A stretch of 64,000 nucleotides of DNA, from the NCBI GenBank assembly GCA_963691815.1, contig OY829646.1, forward strand, positions 20,918,694-20,982,693, read 5' to 3'. This document shows, in pieces, positions 13,201 to 25,100 of the stretch. The position numbers and the translations under genes are program-made. Each line of letters starts with the position of its first letter. Position 1 is the first letter of the stretch. Source of the DNA: Echiichthys vipera (taxonomy: Eukaryota; Chordata; Actinopteri; Perciformes; Trachinidae). The notes below the pieces were generated by a model. That model was not told the origin of the DNA and searched no databases. It saw only the letters and a list, made by a program, of their open reading frames with translations.

Positions 13201-16138
13201 CAGCTGATGCAGAGCCCTCCTCCCCCTCACGACAAACTTTCAACAGCGATAGCTGCTAACATTGTGGAGGACGAGATTTTGTTAATTTGCATCGTAATGA
13301 CTGCAAGTATGAATTGCATTGAATCGGCATTGAATCATAATTTTTTTGAGCTTGCAGTACCTTTGAGGTTATTCTGGAGAATATTCTGGACAGTATTTGT
13401 CATTGTTTTGGAATGTTGGAATAATAAAGAACATACATTTGGAACTTTCAGAACTCTAAAACTTTACCAGAACTTTAAAATAGAAAGCGTGTAAATTTTT
13501 GTCGCCTAAACTAAATATACAACTGCCTGTATGACAGTAAAGTGCATGGCAGCTGACTCTAGTGTGAGGTGTCATCCAGGGGCCACAGGGTGATCTGGCA
13601 TCCCCTTCTTCCCCCTTTTCTTCTTATCTTTCTGCCAGGGGTCTTTTTCCATGCCACACAGCATATTGTATTTATAACTCTGACTTCTCCTCCTCCCTTG
13701 CTCTCCCTTCTTCTTACCTCATCCCATCATCCCCCCATCACACCATCCTTTACTTCCCCAGTACAACATGAGACTGCTCACCTCTTTGATGTGACAAACC
13801 TGACGTTTGAGCCAGTGTCTAATTATGAGTGTCTATGAGTGGCTATCATTAACCCTGGCGCTGTAGTCTTAGGTATGACTCCGTTCCCCATATCAGTATG
13901 TATGTCCTCTTTGTGTCGGTTTCTCAGGCACCGTACAAGTAATAAAATGAGAGTAGAACATACATTGAATACATTTTGCCTTGGTCATTTCACTAGCTCA
14001 AAAGAAAATGGCACCCAGCACTGTCCACTGATCATACAAATAAAATGAGTCATTTTGCCAAAACTGTAACAGTTATTTGCAACGACAATGGTACACATAA
14101 AAATGGCCACCTCCCTGACCATCCCGCTATGTTGTTTTGAATGGGATTGTCCGTTCTACTCTTATTCTATTTGTATAGCTGCAACCATGGGAACCAATGC
14201 ACGCTCTTGCAGAAACCAAAGTTGTGTGTGGTTGCTTTTTTCTTTTTTTACTTCAGGGCTACCCTAGCTGGCAACCTGGAGGATCTGTAAGAATAAGAGC
14301 ATGTAGGCAGGGTCAGTGGAAGAAAAACAGATTTGGGTCAGTGGGTGTTAGAAGCTTCAGTGCGCCAGAAGGAATTGTCCTGTTTGTAAGATTGTACAAA
14401 CTACTATACGCCAATGTGAAAAATATGGAAGATTAGTTTTACACCAGGAAGGTAGGAGGTTGTAGATACATTATTCTCATCTGAGATGTACTTTTATTTA
14501 TTCCAGTGAGGGATTTCATTGAAATGCATCTTTTATGGTGCATATTGTTGTCTGGACCACCATAAAATAAATGCTGCCTGTGCTTCCTGTCTGCTCTGCA
14601 GCAGGCCCAGGCTCGCTAGATAGTTGTTTCGTGGAGCAGTAGCTTTGCACCAGTGATCTCACTGGTTTGTGAGATCTCTGCAGAGGCACGCCTTCCAGGA
14701 AAAATAAGGGTTTTCCTGTCACAAGAATCTTCCCACCCACACACATTGGCTGTGTTGTTTTTCTGTGTCTGTTCATATGATGTGACTAAACTACACAGCT
14801 ATATTATGAACATGAAAGCAGGGGGATTTCCTTTCATGGTAAGTTTGTTGGCATTGACACTGTCGGTATTCCTTGACTACATTATGATTAGTGAAAGTGA
14901 AAGTGAAAGACAGAAAATAAGAGAAACGGAGGGAGATTTTGGTTGATGTAAATCGGCATACACTGGGAAAATGACTAAAGGAAAGGACAAATCCAAATTG
15001 AGAAATGGACAGTGACCAGTGACACCATGTGTTTTATGATACATTTTAATTAGTTAGTGGGCCATAAGTGACAGGATCTTCTAAATCTCTTAGTAGATGA
15101 GATTACATTCATTGAACATGCTGTCAGAATCCTAACGAATACATTACTTGATCATGAACTCATCTATAGCCAACTAACATAGACATAGGTCCCACACAAA
15201 CACAGACACATTGCAGTATTTGCAACTCGGCAACAGACTGATATAAGCTTACTGTTCAAGCACCACATTGGCCAAAAGGAACAGCTTGAAGATCAACACA
15301 TGAGTAGCTTCCAAGAAAAACATTTTCAGTCTGTAGTTTTCACTTTTTAGATGTGAGGTGCCTCATGGAACTCACTCACAAACTCACTCATTGACATTTA
15401 GCACGCTGCACGCTGGAGACATCATATATATAAAGGGCGGCCGTCCATCTAGATCTGTGTATTTTAAAGAGAAAGGGAGAGATAGATCTTATGATAAACT
15501 ATTATCTGCCTAATTTGAATGGGTTCACTGACTTCTTTCCTTGATCCCCACAGTTCACACAGTGTGTGGCTCTTTGCTTTCTCTTTGCTCCTTAGCAGCT
15601 TTGAATCTCTAATGGTTGTTGTCCTTCACACTTGGGTGTGATTGACATCGCTGAGGCTTCTCACTGGTCTCCTCTCATAAACCTGCATGTGACTGACATG
15701 CATCGTTACCCAGCAAAGCATTTGGCATTGAGACTGTAGGAACCTTGTTATCAAAGTTAACATGAAAAGACCCTGACACCTTTCAGAGATCATAAACACA
15801 ATCTACACTCAGTAAAGAGGTCTCATTTGGGTCCAGCCATTTGTCAGGAATCTTCAAGGTCTCTGCAGCTGTCCCTGCTATGTACTGTACACGTCCACAC
15901 AGTAACGTTGACTCTGGGTGACTTCATAGTGTAATGTCACTGTGAATTACCTTGTAAATTATCAGTACATAAAAGAGCATGTCAGTAGAAAGTGCTCCGG
16001 TAATGTCTTGGCTTTGGAGAGTCTATGACGGAGAAATTAACAATAACAGTGAAAAAAAACATTCATTGTTGAAGTGACATGTTTATAGTTTAATATGAAA
16101 TTGTATTACAGAATATATTATTATTATTATCATTATCA

Positions 16139-16190
<52 letters not shown>

Positions 16191-19100
16191 CAAAACTATT
16201 CCACTTTTAAACCAATGAAATTCTTTTTTGCTCTAGCTACAGGATTAATCTGTTATGTTCATATTCATTCACATTTCTTTCTTTCTCACTTAACTCCTTA
16301 TCTCAAACAGATTCGCTACATTTCTCAGACGCAAGGTTTGCCAGGGGAACATTTACTGCATACGGGGACAAAGACAGCACGGTTCTTTTGCAGAGGGTCT
16401 GACTCACCTTATGCAGCGTGGAGAATAAAGGTGAGTATTTACACACCTGCAGAATGTGACTAATTGGCTTATTGCCTCTAATTCAAAACAACTAACCTCT
16501 ACCCTCTTTTATTTTCACTGAAAGCTAATGGTAAAAGTCTATGTCAGCTCTAAATCAGTCAACAGATATTTTCTTCCTCCCTGTGGGCAAACAAAGACTG
16601 CAGCTGATAGATTTCTGGAAACAAACTTACACATGCACAGAAGGACTAACCTTTCAAATAAAGTCTTAGCAAAGGTTAAGCCAAAGAAAATATACTCAGT
16701 CAGTTGTCAGTGTACTGTGAATCAGTTTAGGGTTCTACAATGACATTTTTCTGGCAGCATGAGTCATGAATACCGACCCTGGAATTTGAAGTTGTGAATA
16801 ATCAGGTTTTTCAATTTGCTACATAGCTTGAATGATCCAGTTTATAGCAACATAAACTATTAAAATCATAACATAACCGACCATGGCAACTGCTTAACTG
16901 ATTTCAGTTTTTGCAGCTCCACTGAACATTTTCTTTTTCTGTAGTCAACAGATGAGCATGAGACGGAGACAGGAATGAAATCAAAGGAAGCCAGGAAGTA
17001 CATCTTCAGCTGCTTGGATGACATAGCGCATGTATGTTCAGCTGCATGGACCACAATGTACCTAACGGGACTTCAGAGGAAGTTCAACATCAAATGTTGA
17101 GAGGATGTAGGCTACTGGGTCTTCACCAGAGGAAGTACACCCCACAGCTGTATGAAAAGAATGCACAACTTATTACTGGGGGAAAAATAGAACATCACTA
17201 AGGTTGATTTCCCTTCAGTTAAATACCAAACCTAAATCAAAGAAATTAAGGTTCAGGTTTCACTTACTATTCTCTGTATAAAGACACCATGGGTGGAAAT
17301 TCCCCAGGCAACCACCAATGCGTCAGGTCTGTTATTTCATAAGTAGGAGATTCTTGAGAATTCATGTTCATGAATATTTTTTATTTGATTCATCATACAC
17401 AGAGCGTACTATAATGTTACGTTTTTCATTTTACTTTACCTTTTTCTTTTAAAGGTTACATATAGTAAAAAGTGAGATTTCCAAGTCGTTTTTGTTTATT
17501 AACAAAATGCTATATAAATACCATGGGAAGAAACAATGAATCCACAGAGAAATGCACACAGTCCATATTCAGAAACTTTGTCTTTAAACGAGCCATCAGG
17601 ACTTCTGTCCGGTTGTGATGTCATAATTATACTATAAATAAGTAGAAAGCGCCACTACAGTGCTGTAACAGTCATTCTCTGGCTGCACTGACAGTGCAGA
17701 GACGCCAAGAGCGTAGATGTAAAAGACCCAGAAACACTGACCAGTAAGAGTATTTTCGGGAGGCAGGCTTAAGGAGACAGGCGCCAAAATGGAGTCTTTC
17801 AGACAGAGTGTGAATACAGGTGACTACAGTTAAACTGGAGATCAGAATTAGAAAACAAAGTATTAATACTTGATTTATTCTTAAATATTGTTATTTTTAT
17901 TTTTCAGCATTTGATAGAATATCCGCTGTGGCTATACCACTGCTTTATTAGCAAGTTTTTAAATAACCAAGGCACTTTAACAAAAACCTTTTAATTTGTG
18001 AAACTCCATAGAGAATCTCTGGAAAATCCTCGGCAACAAAGTAATGGCTAAGAAACCCACTACAGTTACTGCACTGTGGAAGCGACTGCAAGAATAATGG
18101 ACCAAAATCAAATCAGAGCAGTGTGAGAAACTAGTGATGTCCTGTGGGCATGTGATGTGATGAAGTAATTTAAAGCAATGGCCTCTACGCTTCCTATTCA
18201 ATTTTTAATCCTATAGCCCTAAGAAAACATTGTTTAAATCTTCTCTTCTGACACAATTGTTAAAGTTCTCCAATTTTTTTCACAAAATAAAGGTTTTTGT
18301 TAAAGTGCCTTGGTTATTAAAAAATAAATTGCTAGTAAGCAGTGGTATAGACACAGCGGATATTCTATCAAATTCTGAATAAAAAAAATAGCAATATTTC
18401 AGAATAGTTTTGATAATTTGTTCTCTAATATTTAGCTCCAGTGTATATTCAGTCTATAATAAGTGTTCTAAAAGATTAAAGCATGTAAACTTGTTCTTGT
18501 AGAAACTCAAAATATAAGTACAAACTTATAAAATAACATAATATGGGACCTTTTAATATGTTATTCTGCTGAACAGTTATTTTGTCCAGTAGTTTCTGAC
18601 AGTAAAATGTTTGTACTCCAGGTGAACTTGGTAATGAATCTGGAAGGTAGTGACTTGTTGGCGGAGAAGGCAGACCGTCGGGAGTTTGTGGGTCTGTTGA
18701 AGAAGATGTTGTTGATTGATGCAGAAGAGAGGATCGCCCCTACCGAAGCTCTCAGCCACCCTTTTGTGACAATGCAACACCTGCTCGACTTTCCCCATAG
18801 CAACCAGTGAGTCCACTTTGCATCTGATTTTTAAGACATGTAATATTGACCTTACTACATAACTTGAACTCTCTGTATCACTGCCTGTAGTGTGAAGTCA
18901 TGTTTCCACATCATGGATGTTTGCTGGACTCGTCCCAGTGCATATGAGGTGGCCAACAGAAATAAAGGTCCTTTCATCAGGCCTGTGACCACAACCGCTG
19001 CTGCCTCTGTCAACCACCCATTCAGCAAGATTACTGGTGTCCACAGTCAAGTAAGTCATTCAGGATGTATTTGCATCATGATCTGCAATTTCTATGGACG

Positions 19101-22100
19101 TGTGTTGGGGGTGTTATTACACTTAAACACAGTAATCTTTAGACCAGGGAATTAAAACCTTGTCGAAACAAAGGACCCAACCAATAAGTTGCTATATATA
19201 TCAATGCATTATAATATATATTTTCTTGTTTCCTCAACTAGGAATTGAAAAAAATATCACAATGTCTGAGTAAAGGAATAATCACAGATGGTCTGAGTCA
19301 TTGACATGCAAGGTGTTTTTTTGTTCATCTGCTCTTGTGAAGGCTGATCATGTAGACAATATCCTTGTCTTTATTGCTTTCAAGTATGCCGACTTGCCCA
19401 CCTTATTGCGTCCTAGCACTGCTGTCATGGCAACAAAATCACGTCATGGTTCTGAGGTCATGGCAACGGTGCAAATCACTGTTGTTGCTGAGGAAAAATA
19501 AGGAGCTGACCATTTTTTTTGTCATTGGATCTTTCTAACTCAAACCATCTCAAAGTTTATTCAAAAAACACCATTCTGAGGATAAAACGTTAAAGATGCC
19601 CAATATGTGACAGTAATGGTAACTACATATGTGTTTCATCATTACACACAAGGATAATATCAGAAGGCTCTCTCATTCCTGTTCAGAATTGAATCATGAT
19701 GATTGGTCACATTCTTTGCACAAAAAACGGCTTCTTTCCATGGAGCAGCATAGTAAATGGTAACTCTTTCTTCTTCAGGAGAATGATACGTGAAATACTG
19801 GTGGCTTTTTTTTAGTATTATTCTCTGAAAGGCTGCTTTGTGTTTACTGTCATGTGCATGGGGGTTGGGCCACATGCAGGAGCTGTAGCAGAACAATATA
19901 GGCCTAGTTCTCGTTATTCAATAGATGTGATTATAGCCAGGCACGAGAGCAGCTAGAGTAGTGATGGCACATGCTTAACTGTTCTGTGGTTTGACCTCAA
20001 AGGCCTGTCTCAAAAAGTTTCTGTCTGATGACCTTTTAGTCATACAACTTTTAAAAAAGTCTTACCTCTGTAAACCTGGATACATTTTGTCAAACAGATC
20101 AATAGCAGCATTTCGATGAGAGGAAAGTATTGGTCCAGACATTTCATTATTTCCTTTGACGCTTGAGGACTCCAGTTTTCCAGGGAGTTGATGAGTGACT
20201 ATAGGGCATTGAATACTCTGATTCAGATCGGTAGACCAGCTGTGTTTGAGGTTATGATAGTGATCTACCACATGTGAGCCAAGTCATCCACTGCCTTTTG
20301 ATTAAGACAAACAGGGTTAAGCTTAAAGGTAACTGACTACCCTACTTATTTCTCTGTACAAGACAGGTACCTGGGCTCTGCCTGGCTGAAATACAGACTA
20401 CTCTTGACAGAGATGTCGCCATCTTCTGGCTATTTAATACCATTGTTGATCATTGTGATACCATGTCCAGTGATATCCCCTTTTGCTTTTTTAGGGATTA
20501 CCCCAATCAGTGATGCATCCTGGGATACCACTGCAGACAGGAAGTGGTCAGTTTGGATGCAACGATTCATTTCAGCAGGCACTCATTCTATGTCCCCCAA
20601 CCATTCAAGGTAGGATTTTTAAATATTTATTTCACTTGTTTATTAATCCTCATGGTGGTTGGACTAAATATCTTGAAGTCAAATATTTCCTGTCCATTGT
20701 CCAGGAATCCCCACAAACACAGCTAAACCAGCAGGCTACTCTGTTCGAATGGAGGCTTCTGTGCCTCTGGTCACTCAAGCACCCCCCATCCAGCCCATAC
20801 AAATCAGACCTGGAGTGATCACACAGGTAAGGGGCTAGCAAGGATAGGGATGATGGCGATATAACATAGGCTGAGATGAAGGGACAGCTTGTTTTTTTTG
20901 ACTAGATGTAACTGCTTTGCTTCTCTGAACTTCAACAGGCCTGGTCCAATCGTGCACAGCAGATCTTGGTTCCCACTTGGCAGCAGGTGACATCAGTGCC
21001 CCCACCATCAACCACTCTGGCATCTGACACTGTGGCCGGCTCACAAAGATTGGGTGACTGGGGGTAAGCCGTTTGTCTGTTTCAAGAGGTTACAGCATCT
21101 TTCAAAATCTTTTTAATGATAATAATAATAACTGTGATTTATGTAAAGCCTTTCAAGGAATCCAAGGGTGCTTTACATAGTGACACGTGGGACATACATC
21201 CAAACAGTCATACACACAAAGAACACAAAAATATCTAGGGGCCAAAGGCCTTGGTGAACAGGAAAGTTTTGAGAGCAGATTTGAATGTGATCAAGGTTGG
21301 GGCGTTGCAGATATGTGTGAGGAGAGATTTCCACGCTGAAGGCTCTGTCCCCAAAGGTTCGTAGGCTAGTGCGGAGAATGGAGGGCAGAACTGAGTCTGA
21401 TGAATGCAGGTTCTGGGACCGGGTATGTTGGTGGAGGAGGTCAGATAAGTACTGGGGCAGGCAAGGGCATGGAGGCATTTGTAGGTCAGGAGGAGGGTTC
21501 TGTATGTGATGCGGGACTTGGCTGGGAGCCAGTGGAGGTGGATGAGTATGAGGGTGATGTGCTTTCAGGGTTTGGTGTGGGTGAGAACCCTGGCAGAGTT
21601 CTGAGTTCTGCACATATTGGAGACTGTCCAGGACTCCATTGCAATAATCCAGTTAGGAGAAAACAAGAGCGTGAATGAGGATCTCTGCAACAGAGTATGA
21701 GAGGGAAGGTTGGAGTCTGGAGATATTTTTGACGTGGAAAAAGGTGGATTTTGTGATTGATGTGTGACTGGAAAGAAAGGGTGGAGTCAAGGATGACCTC
21801 TAGGTTTCGGACAATACTGTGTCCTTTCTTGATAGGTTCCTTATACTGTAGTTCCAATATGTAAAGTAGTATTATCCAAAGCAATGTATACATATTAGTG
21901 CTGTTTAGGGGTGTCATTATTTCAATTCTGTATTTAAAATCGATCAAAATGAGCTTTCAATAAGCGAAATCAAACTAGGATCGGTGATTCCCATTTTAAA
22001 TACATTGTTTAAATTGGACCATATGGCTGTAGTGTTGTGCAGTACAGTACAAAATGACAAATGGTGGTTATATCAAACTTCATACCATGTTGTAGAACTC

Positions 22101-25100
22101 CAAAGATTTATTGATTAATTGATTAGTTGTCAACTACTAAATGAATCGCCTTGTATTTTTAATTTTCAAAACAAGCCCCCAGCCAGTGTCAAAGACTGCT
22201 CCGAACGCCGATCAAACTGTGAAACTAGGCAGCGCTGATTAGATATCAATCAATATTCTGTTACTGTATTGTCTATTTTTCTCGCATAAAGTGTTTTCAG
22301 AAACATATTTTAGTGTACCATTTAGCTATAATGTGAGAGTTTGTGACCAAGTCGAAACAATACCAAGCCCAGTTGACTATAGCTTTAAATCAAAAGTCTG
22401 ATTGAATCAGGGATTTGGAGAATCTTTATTACCTTTAGTTGCTATGGACACCCTTGGAAATGGCTGTATTGCTCTCGTACTTGCTCCCCTGAATATTAAT
22501 GATCGATGAGTCATACGTGTCCCTTTGGGACCAGTGACTGAGACCATTTTGTCAGTAATGGTGCTGAAGGCTTATGGCTCAATTTGCAATGTTCTCTTTG
22601 CTTAATGCAGGAAAGTGCGTCCCCATGGTAACCATTACAGCTCCATGATTGCACATCCTCAGCCATTCTTAACCAACCAAATGACCATGTCCACCCACCA
22701 GCCGATCAACATAGGCATTGCACATGTGGTGTGGCCACAGCCAGCTGCCAGCAAGAGAGCCAAGCCTTGTGTGAACAGGTATGGCTCCTGAGTTTTGCCC
22801 CTATTGCAACTAAAACAAATATACATAGGGTATTTCCTTTCTGAAAGTGACTTTTCTCGTTTTCTCCTATAGAAGCAGCAACTTTTCCCAAAACACAAAC
22901 GTCCAAAATTTAGCATGCCAGTCCCCAAAGATGGCCGATACAGCAAAGAATGTGCAGCAGGTAGAAGCCAGGTGTCCAGAGGAAGGACGTACTGCTGCAG
23001 AGGGCCGAGGAACAGAGCATGTGGAGGAGGATGATGAGAACTGCTGTAAAGTGGAGCCAGACTGTGAGGAGCTTTCAGTTTCACAGGAGCAGCGGCAGGC
23101 CATGGTGATCTCTGACCTAGGAAGTCCGACTATTAGTGTCATCAGTATCAGCAGTGATGAAGAGGAGAGCGCACACAGACACTCAATGGGAGAGTGAGTA
23201 TTGACCATCAGGTTCCTCCGAACGATATTTCTAAATTGGTTTGAAAAAAATGTTGCATCTTATTTCATTTGTCTCTCTGCGCACACAGGTGTAAGGGTAG
23301 TGCAGATTGTGAGGCGTGTCAGAGCACCGTCAGCATGGAGAGAGTCTGTTCCCTCAGCAGTCCTGACAGCACGCTTAGCACCAGCTCTTCAGCCTCAGCC
23401 CAGTCCAGCACCTCACCCTGCAAACACCCCAACAGGTACAGTCGATGCAACTGACTCAAACAAAACATGTTTTTCACGATTGATCCATTGGTTGCTTCAC
23501 CAAAACAGACAAGATATCCGTAACTTCCTTCCTTATCGGTCGCCCTCTTGCAGTATGTCAGACGATGAACAAGAGAGCGGTTGTGACACGGTGGACAGCT
23601 CGCCTGCCTCAGACGCCTCTGGCCATAGCAACAGTCCCTTCACACAGCAACGCTTCATCGGCGACAGCAACCAGAACTGCGAGCCTCGTGTTGCGTGCGT
23701 TGCCCCGGAGACCGAGCCCAGCAAGCCAACAGTTCGTACTGTTGTGGTGCCTCCGATGAGGGTGCAGAACAACAACTACCACCCTGCTGTCAGTGAAACG
23801 TATGGGAACACAGGTAAAATTGGACATAAGATGCATTGTAAAAACAAGTACATTCAGTCCATTCCTTATTTAAGTCTGATTTTGAGTTGACCTAATAATG
23901 TATATTATAGTTATCACAGGCTGTAATGAATGCCATGTTTTACTTAAAAACAGCTGGAAATGACTGGCCTTTGTATTAGACCCAGGCTATCTCTCAACCT
24001 AAATTATCATATGGATAAAACAGGTAACAGGACACCCTTTTCTTCTGCACACGCTGCTTTGTGTCTGAAGTACACTTATCCACTCAGAAGACTAGCAAGT
24101 GCATGAGTAGGTCATGCTCGCTCAAAGAGCCAGTCACCACAGCTGCTGTCTGTTCCACAGGTCACATGGCCTGGGATTATGCTGTCTTTGTAGACCACAG
24201 AGGTTCTCACAGGTGATTATGGGTGACCTGCCCTGTAGTTGCTCTGGAGTGGATATTTGTTTGCTGTCATCACTCCTTACTCTTGCTCCAGACTGACTCT
24301 GAGTGCCCCTTTATCTGTGTGGATGTGCACTTTTTAAAGCTACATAAGACATGCGTAATCGCTCTATAATGTTTTAATGAGTGAAATATTCAAATAATGG
24401 ATGTCAAACAGAGAACGTGAACACATTTTCTGGCTGTTAAAAACAAATGAATGTAGAGCTGCAACGACAGATAAATAAACACTGATAACCAATTAATTGT
24501 TGTAAACTATTTTTCCGTGCAAAAAATGGCAGAGAAGGCTGTTTTTCAGCCTCAATTTTTGGACTGGTTTTGGACGGACAAAACAAGACATTTAAGGACA
24601 TTACGTTGGACCCTCGGATGGACATTTTTTTTATTTTATTTTTTACTATTTTCTGAAAAAAATAAATAATTGATTAATATAGAAAGTAGTCTGCAGATGA
24701 ATTGGTATGAAAATAATTGGTAGTTGCAGCCCTAGATAAATGTTTCTGTCTGGTGTTACAGTGGAGTTACGCATGCTATATGTAGGCTTTATTAACAGGT
24801 GTGGTCAGTGGGACATTGCTGTCTTTCTCAGCAACCTAGAACATTTACACCTTTCATGTCAAAGGCACCCCCGCCCCGCCCCAACCCTCAATTTATTGCA
24901 ACGAGAGCCCCACATAAAAGGGCACAGCTTGCTATTCTCGTTCTACCAGGTATATTTATAGTTGATGTTCTGACCCTACTATGAGCTCTATGATCAAGCT
25001 TGGTAACCAACTCCTCCAGATCCCCCCCAAACATATTTATTTATAATGACCTAGATCATATTCAGAGGACAGATGCCACTACGTTTAAAAGTTTGGACCT

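Larger units (their letters stand above)
10203..16310 (+). other. hipk3 intron, 6.1 kb
   Basis: This is mostly unique AT-rich sequence. It contains a teleost interspersed repeat on the minus strand (12841-13046) and a (TTA)n tract just before the next exon. A 160-codon open stretch at 10274-10756 looks like chance: it has no recognisable domain and begins straight after the donor. Confidence 0.7.

Noticed and set aside
21486..21947. A 153-codon minus-strand frame as a host gene
   Set aside because: Part of it is the decayed LINE reverse transcriptase region and the rest is out of frame.
23201..23890. A 229-codon frame across two hipk3 exons and the intron between them
   Set aside because: It uses the wrong frame in 23289-23435. 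The true frame gives conserved HIPK sequence and needs the 118 bp intron removed.
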